DNA of 27,433 nucleotides from a virus. The DNA lies in the IMG/VR virus record IMGVR_UViG_3300030099_005781, positions 1 to 27,433 of that record. One strand, given 5' to 3'. Numbering within the stretch: the stretch's first letter is position 1; each line of letters starts with the position of its first letter. The position numbers and the translations under genes are program-made. A model generated the notes under the pieces. That model saw nothing but the letters and a program-made list of their open reading frames with translations. It was not told the origin of the DNA and searched no databases. Positions 1-10,300 of this stretch are shown here, piece after piece.

Positions 1-2
1 AT

Positions 3-458
3 AATTTATCAGATTATACCTCTTGGGAAAGAGCAACAGTTACAGGACTAAATACATCAAGTGCAGGTTTTGAAAACTACACAGATATTATAGCAGCACC
101 TAGTCAGAGTTTTGTAGCTAATACAAATGGTACAGCAAATGCTAGAATATCAAGAGCATCAGGTACAGGCTCAAGTGGTACAGGGGCAGCAGATGGCGTT
201 GTTCTTATAGGATTACCATTAGCAGCTGAAACTACAACAATTCCACAATCATCAGGTACATTTTTTATGTATACAGAAGCATCAGGAAATCAAAATAATA
301 TGCGAAATAAATGGTTTTGGACTAGAAGTCCACAAATAACATTAGATGGTAATGATGACAAAGATTTATCAATAATATATCATGCAGCTTCTCCTGCAAC
401 TACAGGCATGGAAGATTCAGTATCAGAACCTTTATTTAGATGGTGGTGGGCAACATGA
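3..458 (+). CDS. Virion/tail-associated protein, 5' truncated
   Basis: The reading frame is open from base 3 to the TGA at 456-458, so the N-terminus lies outside the window and 151 residues remain. The visible part is rich in Thr, Ser, Gly and Ala, with alternating polar/hydrophobic stretches typical of beta-sandwich phage tail or fibre proteins, and ends in a Trp cluster (RWWWAT). It sits upstream of, and overlaps (ATGA), a second beta-rich gene and precedes the internal virion gene block. I do not recognise a named family. A carbohydrate-binding or concanavalin-like fold is possible, but that is inference from composition. The coding call is secure: no stop in 450 bases, codon use matching its neighbours and tight overlap with the next gene. 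Confidence 0.75.
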   Translation, partial: NLSDYTSWERATVTGLNTSSAGFENYTDIIAAPSQSFVANTNGTANARISRASGTGSSGTGAADGVVLIGLPLAAETTTIPQSSGTFFMYTEASGNQNNMRNKWFWTRSPQITLDGNDDKDLSIIYHAASPATTGMEDSVSEPLFRWWWAT

Positions 459-760
459 TTGCAGTAAAAGACATAACAGTATCTACATCAACAGTTGATA
501 GTAATGAAAAGATAAGTATTGATTTTACAAATCTATCTAATGTTAATACAGGAGATACATTTAGTTTGAGTGTTTTTGGTAATGAATTAGAAACAACCTC
601 AATAGGTTCAAGCACAACAGAACTATGGATAGATTGGGTTGCAGCCAATTATAATGTAAAAGCAAATAATAGCACAGCAATTAGAAACAATAAAGTTTTA
701 GAAATATTAGCAAATGATTCTACAGAATCAAATTTAATAATTGATACAGGTAATGATTGA
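455..760 (+). CDS. Small beta-rich virion-associated protein
   Basis: 101 residues from the ATG at 455, which overlaps the previous stop as ATGA; an in-frame ATG at 440 is possible but would overlap more. The sequence alternates Val/Ile/Leu with Thr/Ser/Asn (motifs such as KDITVSTSTV, DTFSLSVFG and LWIDWVAANY), which suggests an all-beta Ig-like or jelly-roll domain. There is no signal peptide, transmembrane helix or cysteine. Its coupling to the upstream virion gene argues for a common complex, for example a fibre and its accessory or chaperone. No family recognised. Confidence 0.7.
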   Translation: MIAVKDITVSTSTVDSNEKISIDFTNLSNVNTGDTFSLSVFGNELETTSIGSSTTELWIDWVAANYNVKANNSTAIRNNKVLEILANDSTESNLIIDTGND

Positions 761-820
761 TTATAGCGATTATGAAAATTAATTTTTTATTATTAAATTA
801 CAAGTTAGACTAGGAGAGAA

Positions 821-1663
821 ATGGCTTCAATATACGACATAGCAAAGATAGCTTCAGGAGACCCATTAGGGGCCGCAGCTGATGCTGCAAAAGAAGCAGA
901 CATTATATTTCAACAATATCAAAATCAAAAAGAAAGAGTTGAGGAAATCAATAAAGCAATTGCTGAGGCAAAAAGAAAGCAAAAGAAAAATAAATTTGGA
1001 TATAATTTGCTTGGCTCTGCACTAGGTGGTCTAGGTGGATTACTTTTTCCAACAGCTGGCCCAGTAATACAAGGATTATTAGCAGGATTAGGTTCAGGTG
1101 TTGCAGAAAAATACAGACAAGATAGAACAGATTCTACTAAAAAACTAAGAGAACTTAGAAGCAAATATAAAAATAGAGCAATATCAGACGATATAACAGA
1201 AGCAATTGATGCGTTTGAAATGGAAAAAGATGCAATGTTGCAAACAGATACTATAGCCAATGCATTGACAGCAGCAATGTTGCCAGTCAAAGAAACAGAA
1301 AGTTTTAAGCAAATACCTGTAAGTGATGTTCCAGAAACTGTTATAGAAGGACGAACAACATATCCATTTAATCCAATTACTGGAGTAAGCGAAGAAATAG
1401 CAAGAGAAATACCTTTTCAAGATACAGGATTTGAAGAAGTTTTGGTTAAGAATCTGGGAATTAAGCCAGATAAAGAAATGATTACAGCAATTACTGGCAT
1501 TGATGAAGAAACATTAAATAAGTTCGATTTTTTAGATGAAGATATAGTAGCAGGTTTGATTAGAGCTTTAGGGCCACAGGCATATAGTGCATTCACCACA
1601 CCAAAAATTACAGTAGACCCATTATATCAACCACAATTCAGAAATCCATTTGGAGGTTTTTAA
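821..1663 (+). CDS. Putative internal virion protein (280 aa)
   Basis: Starts at the ATG at 821 behind an AGGAGAG ribosome site. Residues 1-60 form an Ala/Lys/Glu-rich, probably coiled-coil helix. Residues about 62-95 are a Gly/Ala/Leu-rich hydrophobic segment with GxxxG spacing, able to insert into or cross a membrane. The rest is mixed alpha-helical and ends in an aromatic/Pro tail (NPFGGF). This pattern of amphipathic N-terminus plus glycine-zipper segment is common in ejected internal proteins of podoviruses; the role is inferred from that and from position. It overlaps the next gene by one base (TAATG), implying coupled translation. No named family is recognised; a tail-assembly or scaffold-like protein is an alternative. 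Confidence 0.7.
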   Translation: MASIYDIAKIASGDPLGAAADAAKEADIIFQQYQNQKERVEEINKAIAEAKRKQKKNKFGYNLLGSALGGLGGLLFPTAGPVIQGLLAGLGSGVAEKYRQDRTDSTKKLRELRSKYKNRAISDDITEAIDAFEMEKDAMLQTDTIANALTAAMLPVKETESFKQIPVSDVPETVIEGRTTYPFNPITGVSEEIAREIPFQDTGFEEVLVKNLGIKPDKEMITAITGIDEETLNKFDFLDEDIVAGLIRALGPQAYSAFTTPKITVDPLYQPQFRNPFGGF

Positions 1664-2424
1664 TGCACGTGCCAGGACATAACCCATTTATTGATGAGAT
1701 TTTAGGTTTTAATTATTCTCAGCCTTACACTTTTTATAATACTGACTATGACGTAAATATACCTGAAGAAGTTTTTACACAAGGAGTATTTCAAAATTTT
1801 CAAGAATTTAATACACCACAATATGCATATCAAGGCATATCTCCTGAAATTATGGGGGCTATAACTAATGTGTTTAACCCTCTTAATCAATTTCCTGCTG
1901 TAGGTATAGCTGACGCTGTATCCAACGAAAATTTGGCTCAATATTTAACAGATACATATGGAGAACAAATAGGACCATCTCTTAGTTTTATTGACAACAT
2001 AGGCGGAGATATTAGTTTTGAGAATGTTCCTGGTCAAAGATTTGATGTAAATATATTTGACCCAGAGAGCATTGCGGCAGCACTATCTCAATCTTTACCA
2101 GATGGTGTAGAAGCAATTAAGGCTTCAGAAGTCAAAGCATTAACACCAGAAATGATAGAAAAAACAACATCAGAATATTATTCACCTTATGAAGAGTCTC
2201 AAAGAGAGTCTTTGGTTGAAAAGCTTGGAGCTGCAATGGGTAAAGCACAAACAGGTGGATTTGCAGGCAGTGGTGCAAGACAGTCAGGACTATCAGGTGC
2301 TGAAAGATTATATCGTGGTGGTTATGGAGATATATTATCTGACATCATGAAAATGAGAGGTCAGGCAACAGGTGATGTGCTTGACACAATTTATGGCTAT
2401 CAGGAGCTACTAGACCAAGGATAA
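1663..2424 (+). CDS. Virion protein with MHVPGH N-terminus (253 aa)
   Basis: Begins inside the preceding stop (TAATG) and ends inside the next start the same way, so it belongs to a translationally coupled structural block. The N-terminus MHVPGHNPF closely matches that of the 314-aa protein at 24867 (MHLPGHMMPF). Residues about 10-150 are rich in Asn, Phe, Tyr and Pro. The C-terminal third has helical Glu/Lys segments followed by a Gly/Ser/Ala-rich stretch (TGGFAGSGARQSG) and a helix ending at YGYQELLDQG. No cysteines, signal peptide or enzyme motif are visible. It is probably a structural or internal virion component. Exact role unknown. Confidence 0.7.
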   Translation: MHVPGHNPFIDEILGFNYSQPYTFYNTDYDVNIPEEVFTQGVFQNFQEFNTPQYAYQGISPEIMGAITNVFNPLNQFPAVGIADAVSNENLAQYLTDTYGEQIGPSLSFIDNIGGDISFENVPGQRFDVNIFDPESIAAALSQSLPDGVEAIKASEVKALTPEMIEKTTSEYYSPYEESQRESLVEKLGAAMGKAQTGGFAGSGARQSGLSGAERLYRGGYGDILSDIMKMRGQATGDVLDTIYGYQELLDQG

Positions 2425-4373
2425 TGGCAAACGGAAGAAGACCAAGAAGAGTAGGATTTCAGCAAAACACTGCCTTAGATACTTTAGAAAGAGTATTGGG
2501 GTTAGGGCAAGGTATTGCACAGACTGTACAGGCCAACAGACAAAAAAGAGATGCATATCATATTGATTATATAAATGCTCTTTCTAAAAATATAAACACA
2601 AATTATTTTAACTCTGGTGCTGGCGGTGCAGAAGAGATACTTAATAAGCTTAATACTTACAAAGAAAATAGAATGTCGACTAGTTCTCCAGAAATGCTTG
2701 AAATGATTGATTTAGCAAAAATGCAAGTGCAAAATCAAATTACAGAAAATTCAGATTACGCAGCAAAAAAAGAATTAATGCAACAAAAACAATTTGCCTC
2801 ACAAAAAATATTAAGCGATTTATATAACTATCAAAACCCAAACATGTCTCAAGAAGAAAAAAATAAACTTTTAGATGGCATGACTGAAGAGGCATACTTA
2901 TCAGGCATGCAAGAAAAATTAAAAGATTCTATGTATGGTTTTAGTGAAGACTTTCAATCTTTTTATACAAGGCATGCAGACAGACTTACAAGTGCTGAGG
3001 TTGATAATTTAAATGTTAGTAGGCAGTATTTAAAGGGTGCTTTAGATGCTTTTAAAGACGATGGAAAAATAGATGAAACAGAATACAACTTTTATGTTGA
3101 TGGTATTATGCAAGGAAACGCAGAAGAGCTAAAAAATTTTAGAAGTGAAAGAAACTTAAATAAACAAAATTCAGTAAAAGTTTTATATGATACATTTAAT
3201 GCGGATAAAAAAGATTATGACATAGTTAATAATGCAATAAAAGAACGAAAGATGTCTTATTCTGATGCTTTAAAATTTTTACCAGAGGGACAAGTACAGT
3301 CTCCTGCTCAATCTTTAATATTGCAAGGCTCAGAACCAAGCTCATCACAACTAGGAACAACACCTATACAACTTAATGCAAATCAATTAATGTACTTAAA
3401 GAACAGTACTTTAAATGCGTATAAAGAAAGATTAATGGATACAGACAATAAATTAATAGGTTTTGGTCAAAAAAGTTCAATTGCAGGTCTTTTTGATGCA
3501 CCTAAAACTGATGGAGATATTAAGGAAACAAACAAGGAAACAAACGTCGAAGGTAATGTAGAAGCAAAAGCAGATTCTAGCGAAATATCTCTTGATGGTC
3601 AAAATAAATCTTATATTAACAATAAAGAAACTATTTTGAAATCAGTTGACCCAGAAAAAGCTAAAAGATATCTTCTTGACAAAAGGTTAGATAAAGCTGA
3701 AAAACAAGACGAATTTGTTAAAAATTATAAAATAGGAGATAGTTTTGATAATTTTGTAGATTCTGGCACAAAATCTAACCCTGCAGGAGATGGTGCACTT
3801 AATGATGAAGAATTAAAAAATTTAAAGCTTTGGTATAAAACAAATTATCCTAAAAGTCAATATGTTTCAAGCGAGGAATATCTGCAAAAAGGTGTAAACG
3901 CTTTAAGAAATACTTTAGGTTATGGAGAAGGTGGCTTAAATTATTCTGAGATTAAAGAGCTTGATAAAATGCATAATGCTGATTTATTAAAATATAATGA
4001 AGCAAGGCAAGAATTAAATACTTTAATAGAGATTGGTCAAGTTCCAGATAATATACAAAAATATATCGATGGAAGAATCGTTTTATATGGGCCTTCAAGC
4101 TTGGAAGAAAGAAAAAAAATGGAAACTTGGAAACAAAAAATTTTACAGCTTGATGATTATAGACAAAAATGGCTTAATTGGAAACCAAGAGGTGCATCTG
4201 AAAGAGGTTTTATAACTTATACAGGAATAAGTCCAAACTCCTCTAATGGAGGCAGAACAACATTACAAGAACTTGGGGTTCAAAAACAATTTTTTGAAGG
4301 AGAGTTTTTTAACATAGTATCTAATAGCGATAAAATTTTAAATTCAATTATATCCAATAATCAAAAAAAATAA
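2424..4373 (+). CDS. Large helical internal virion protein (649 aa)
   Basis: Starts in the TAATG overlap with the previous gene. The basic N-terminus (GRRPRRVG) is followed by long charged, Gln/Asn-rich helices (about 40-300) with coiled-coil character, then a Ser/Asn/Glu-rich linker (about 345-410) and a second helical part. Two half-matching calcium-loop-like stretches occur: DDGKIDETE at residues 212-220 and GDGALNDEE at 455-463. Each keeps the central Gly, the aliphatic residue and the final Glu but lacks acidic residues at loop positions 1 or 3, so binding is doubtful. Position between two putative internal proteins suggests an ejected or core component like T7 gp15, by analogy of place rather than visible homology. 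The stop is directly followed by the next ATG. Confidence 0.7.
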   Translation: MANGRRPRRVGFQQNTALDTLERVLGLGQGIAQTVQANRQKRDAYHIDYINALSKNINTNYFNSGAGGAEEILNKLNTYKENRMSTSSPEMLEMIDLAKMQVQNQITENSDYAAKKELMQQKQFASQKILSDLYNYQNPNMSQEEKNKLLDGMTEEAYLSGMQEKLKDSMYGFSEDFQSFYTRHADRLTSAEVDNLNVSRQYLKGALDAFKDDGKIDETEYNFYVDGIMQGNAEELKNFRSERNLNKQNSVKVLYDTFNADKKDYDIVNNAIKERKMSYSDALKFLPEGQVQSPAQSLILQGSEPSSSQLGTTPIQLNANQLMYLKNSTLNAYKERLMDTDNKLIGFGQKSSIAGLFDAPKTDGDIKETNKETNVEGNVEAKADSSEISLDGQNKSYINNKETILKSVDPEKAKRYLLDKRLDKAEKQDEFVKNYKIGDSFDNFVDSGTKSNPAGDGALNDEELKNLKLWYKTNYPKSQYVSSEEYLQKGVNALRNTLGYGEGGLNYSEIKELDKMHNADLLKYNEARQELNTLIEIGQVPDNIQKYIDGRIVLYGPSSLEERKKMETWKQKILQLDDYRQKWLNWKPRGASERGFITYTGISPNSSNGGRTTLQELGVQKQFFEGEFFNIVSNSDKILNSIISNNQKK

Positions 4374-7300
4374 ATGCCTTTAAATAATCAGACAATTGGT
4401 ATATTAAATAATCAAAGAAGTCAGGGTCCTAGCTACTATAAAACTCTCAGTGATGAAGATTTGTATAAAATTCTTGAGATGGAAGGAAGGATTCCTGAGA
4501 CTGCAATCTGGGAAGAACAATCAACGGGCTCTAAAATATCTCCTTTATCTACTTCATCGCAAGAATCAAGTCCAGAAAATTTAAGCTTTTTAGGTTCTTT
4601 ATCTGATTGGGGCATAGATGAAGATTCGTATGATTTCATGAAAGCTGCTTACAACAGGTCTTTAACGGGAACCACAGAACAATTAATAACAGGTCAGGCA
4701 CGATATGATGTAGATGACACTGATTTTACTGTGCTTGAAGATATTGGTGCATCACTAGTTTCTTTTTTTATGCCTTTAGACTTGTTGACTATGGGTGTAG
4801 GTGGAAAAATTGGAGGAGCTGCGATACAAGGCGGCTTGAAATCTGGACTTTTTGGTGGTGCGTTGAAAAAAGCTTCACAAAAAGCAGTTCAAGAAGGAGC
4901 TGAAGATGTATTTAAAAGCACTGCTGTGCAAAGAGTTCTTAGTAACAACAAACTGCAAAAAGCATTAATAGGTGCTACTGCTCAAGCTCCTGCTTTAGGT
5001 TTGTATGAGGCTGCAATAGGAGGAGTAAATTCTTCTATAAATGGCGAAAGTTTTTTATCAGGAGCTGCACAAGGGGCCTTCCATGGAGCTTTTATGGGTT
5101 TTGCTACAGGTGCTATTGGCGGTGGTATGGGTGCAAGGCAGGCTGATATACTTTTAAAAGGCACTCAAAAAGATAAATTTTTATCAAAATTAGATAAATT
5201 TAAAGCGTATGGTGTTTATGGTATGCCAGGTCAGGTTGCTGCAGAATCTGCTGTTTTTAGTGCTTCAGAAATAGCTCCTAAAATATTGAGGGGAGAAGAT
5301 GTTCGTGCAGAAGAAATATTAACAAGTTTTGGAACAAATATTGGGCTTTTTGGTGCATTAAAAACTGTTGGTAAAGTTCAAAATAAATTCTGGGAAAAAA
5401 CTCAAGAGGCTTTAGAGCCAACAAAAACAGAAATAGCAGAAAAAAATAGGCTTAAGGATGGACTTGATAATGTATCAAGAACAGTTGAAGAGACTACAGG
5501 AAAAAAACCTGAAGAAATTTTAAGAGAAACATCATCTTCTACAAGCAAAGATAAGCTTGACCAAGCACAGTTAAAAGTCACACAAGAAAATATTAATAAA
5601 ATATTAGAGTTAAGAAGAAAAGGTGAACAAAATATAGACGGAGTTGAAGTTGCAAGGATTAATGCTACTTTATCTAACACTATTGATAACCTTAGCAAGC
5701 GTGAGCCTACCGAGCTTAGAAAACAAATACTAAAAGAAGCAAAAGAAGAAAAGAAAATATTAGAAGATAATTTTCAAAAGTTTTTGGAATCATCTACACC
5801 AGAAGTTAAAAAGCCTGTAGAAAAGAAAATTGATACAGATATTGAAATATTAGAAAAATTAAGCGATTCACAATTAATTAAAGAAGGCGTTGATGCACTA
5901 GGTATAACAGAAAAAAACATAAAAACAAATTATAAGAGTTTAATTTTAGACCCTGATGGAAACCCTATCTTAAAAAGACAAGACCTTATTAAAGACATTG
6001 TTAAGCGTAAAGAAGAAATTTCCATAAAAGATTTAGGCAAAAAATTACCAACGCCTGAAGAGCATTTTAATATAAAAAAAGAAACTGTAGCATATAAAAC
6101 AAATGAATCTTTCAAAGAAAGAGTCAATAAGCTTTCACAATTATTAGAAGATTTAAAAATAAAAGAATCTAACTATAAAAACTTTACAAAATCAAAAAAA
6201 GAAAGCTATTACGATATACAAGAAATAGCACAAAACAAATTTATAAGTGAGGGTAGAGTTGGAAAGCAAGCTGATGCTAAAGGCAAAAGAAAGCTAGTTG
6301 ATGTAAAGACTGATATGTCTCATACAAAGCTTTATTTAAAGTTTTCAAAAGAACTTGAAAAACAAAATAAATCTTTACGAGATGCAACTCAAGCAGATGT
6401 TGTAAGCTTTATTGTCAATAATCCTGGTTCTCAGAATGGATTGAAGATATTATATCAACATATGAATGCTCTAAATAAAGTAAAAGACCCTACGTTGCAA
6501 GCTTTTATACCAGATATGCAAAAATTTGGAGGTCTTGCAGAGAGAACAAAAAAAGGTCTTAGAATCGACAAGATTGATGTTGAAAACGCTAATGTAAGGT
6601 ATGTTCAGTCTAAAACATTAGGATTAAAAGAAGTTCCAATATTAAGCAGGTTAAATAATTTATTTTCAAAAATTACTGCTAAAACAAAAGTTAATGATAA
6701 AGCTGGTGATGTTTTATTTAGAGATACAAAAGGTAATGCTTTACTAGAAGGACAACAAAAAAACATTATAAAATATTTTTTTGGGGACATAAAGCCTAAA
6801 GATTTAAGAAAGGCTTTCTCTCAATATGTAGCACAAAAATATGGACTAGGAAGTGAAAAATTTAGAATAGTAGATGAATATGGACTTGGTCACAAAGCAT
6901 CAACGCTGGACAAAGCTTATACCAAAGATATAAATCTACGAAAACCTTTAAAAGATTTACAGCAAGAATTTGTAGACTTAATTGAAAGCAAAGTGCCTTT
7001 AGACCAAAAGTTTGTTACTAAATATAAAGATGGTGGAATTAATATACAGCAGTTGCGTGATGCTTATAATAAAATAAAAGAGACACGCAGCACAAAACTT
7101 TTAAATAAAGAAAAACCTGAAATAAAATTATCTGGGAAAACAATTGATTTAGATACAGCAGAAGCCATGATAAGATTCATGGTTGAGACATCTCCAAGAC
7201 CAGGAGAAGTTGTTCCTAAATTAAAAAAAGATATAATTTTTAAATCAGTAGAGCCTGTCTTTGAATCTTCTGCGACACAGTTTAGAAAAAAAAGATTGCA

Positions 7301-10300
7301 AGAAAGACTTGATTCGTCAACAGCAGAACAAAAGAATTTTGAAACTCACTTCTCTAATATACCTGCATATAAAAATGTAAGGGTTAAATTTGAACAGGAA
7401 CTTGGCAAGTCTGGTGGAAAAAAAGTTTATGGTCAACTAGAGGGTCATGTTGTAAAAATATCAAAGGGAGATATACCAGCTGATGTATTGCCTCATGAAA
7501 TGTCTCACTATGTTGTAAATATTTTAAAAAAGTTTGGAACAAAAAAAGATATTGATTTAATACAACGTGGCAAACAAATGTTTAAAAGTGAGGAAGAGCT
7601 TGTTCAAAGAATAGGTGAGTATACTTTAGGTCAGATGAAAAATAAAACTATGATTAGCAAATCTAAAAGTTTTATAAAAATGTTTAATGCAAGATTAAAA
7701 GAATTTTTTGGAATATCTACTAAAGATGATATAGCATTTATAATGTCCAGAAAAGTAATAACAGGTAAAAATGTTCCTATGAACATACAGGTTAAAAATT
7801 ATCTTAGCAAAGCAAAAACTGAATACAGACTAGCTAGAGACCTTCCAAAAGAATCTATTCCTTTATATAAACAAATTAAAACATTTGAGTCTGAGTTAAG
7901 AAATAAAAAAGTATTAAGACAATCAGACTTAAATGCATTAAGAAAGAATTATGACATACCTCTTGAAGGCGATAAAAAAGGCTTGGCTACTTATGGTGAT
8001 TTAAACAGGTACGCTGAACACATATATGATGTCAAGGCAAAACAATCAAATATTAGCAGGCTAGAGTCTTTAAGAAGAGAAAACAATGTACCTCTAGCAG
8101 AATCAAATCAAATACTAGAAACATTAGGCTCTGTAAATGGAAAAATAGAGGGGCTTACGCCAAAAAATAGAGTACAATATGAGAATATAATTAAAGATTA
8201 TAACAAAAAAAATGTTGTTAAGTACAATACCAAAGACCATATTATTGGCGACAGTAAAAAATTAAATTTCTTTCAAAAAAGCATTAGGGTTATGCTACCT
8301 TCTTCTGAGTTTTTATCAAAATATGGAGGCTCTGTAGGAGAATCGATAAAAGACAAAATGAATTACTTTGATTCTTTTAGGACAAGACTAGAAGGCTTTG
8401 GCTATGAAGGTAATAATAAAATTAAATTTATATTAGGTAAAAAAAGATATAATGTATACAAAAACAACGCTTCTTTATTTGACGCAGAAAGAACACAAAA
8501 ATACATCAATGCATTTAAGCCTACAAAAGATGGTAGAGAAGGTATAGCTGTAAGACAGAACTGGCCAAAATTGTCGCAAAAAGAAATTAATTTTTTTGAA
8601 AACACAAAGAAAAAAGGCACACCTGAATATAGAGCCAAAGAGCAATGGACAGAAACAAAAAATTATTATTGGAACAATATGCTTGTAGAAGCTAGAAAGC
8701 AAAACAATTCTGCAACATTTGAGGTTATGAAGCAAGAATTTGATGAGCTTTTTGTAAATAACTATTTTACTAGAAAAATAACAAAAGAAGCTTACGAAGC
8801 AATTGGGACTGGCAATTATTTAGATAAATTAGTAAACAAAAACTTAAATAAAGCTGCTAAAAGTCAGGCATTAAAAGACTTAGGAAGCAATGCTAGCAAA
8901 AAACAATTAGATGCAAGAATAGAAAAGCTTAAAAATCAAGACAGATTTAGAGCACAAATTGAAATGGATATTTATAATTTTTTAAGACAGGAAACAAAAC
9001 AGATAAAGAATCCATACATACAAAAACGTGGACCTATTTTACCTGAGTTTATTATTGTAAATAAAAAAGGTCAGAATAAGTTAGTTAGGACTTACGAAAC
9101 TAAAGAAGCAAATACTTCATCACAATATATAGCGGGTATGTCTCAGCACATAGCTACATTAAGACATTTTCCAGAATTTACAGGCATGGGAGGAAAGTAT
9201 AAAGATGGAAAATTAGCTTCAGACTTAGTAAAGCTTGGACAGAAAGACCCTTTATTAAAAGAGTATGCTGAAGAAGCCATAGGTTACTTAGTAGAAAACA
9301 GACCATCAAGCAGTCTACAAAAAGATGGTCACAGAATTTTAGCAGGAATAGCACATATATCTGCCGCAATAGGCTTGTCGTCCCCTACTTCAGGAATCAA
9401 AAACATATTAATAGGAATACCAAGAGCCATAGCTTCATTTGGATTTGTTAACACAGCTATAGGAATAAAAAGAGGATTTAGTGCAAATTCGTGGAATGAG
9501 GCAAGAGCAAAAGGAATATTAGGGTTTCAAAGCAAAACCCTAGATTTGCAAAAATCTGGATATGGAAGATTTACTATGGAAAAAGTGTTTCAGTTTAATT
9601 TAATGACTAAAACAGAAAACTTTAATAGAATAGTATCTATGGAGGCAGGTAAACTTTATTTTAACAGTCAAGTTAATGCTTTAAAAGGTACGGGCTTACT
9701 CAAAGGATTAGGTGAGAAAAATTCAAAAAGATTAATGAAGGATATGTTTGAACTATCTGATAAAGATATAAATTTTTTAAAGAAGATGGATTTTAATAAC
9801 TCTAAAGATGCAAAAAGATACAATGAAATCTTAGCACACGTTGAACAAATGTCACACATGTCTGCACAAGGAGGAACATCTGCAACAAGGGTGCCTCTTT
9901 GGATGTCTACGCAATACGGAAAGCCTCTTACATTGTTTCAAAGAATTGCATTTGCAACTACACGAGACACTGTAAAGAACTACATAAAGCCTGCAATGAG
10001 AGGAAATTTTGCTCCAATTATTAGAGCAGGCGTTGCTCATGGATTTGCTGGAGCAAGTTTATATGCTATGTATGAATATTTTCTTGATACTGAGCCTCCT
10101 AGCTCAGCTGGAAAACCTCTTGATAAAGTTGCTATGTATTTATGGAGGTCTGAATTTGCAGGACTTGCTGGAACTTTGTTAGACCCTTACGATAAAGGAG
10201 TGACTACAAATTTAATGCAACCAGTAATTTTTCAAAACAGCAAAGAGCTTATTAGCAATATTTCGCAAGTATACACTGGTAAAAAAACAGGAGAGCAGGC

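Noticed and set aside
772-813. 13-codon + strand frame between 760 and 821
   Set aside because: No ribosome site and too short to separate from chance.
3045-3089. EF-hand-like stretches in the 649-aa protein (near residues 209-220 and 452-463)
   Set aside because: Loop positions 1 and 3 lack the needed acidic residues; only the dockerin-type loop in the 314-aa protein is complete.
8402-8735. Open - strand frames under the giant gene
   Set aside because: Antisense shadows of a well-supported + strand coding region; Phe/Leu/Cys-rich composition typical of reversed Lys/Glu codons.
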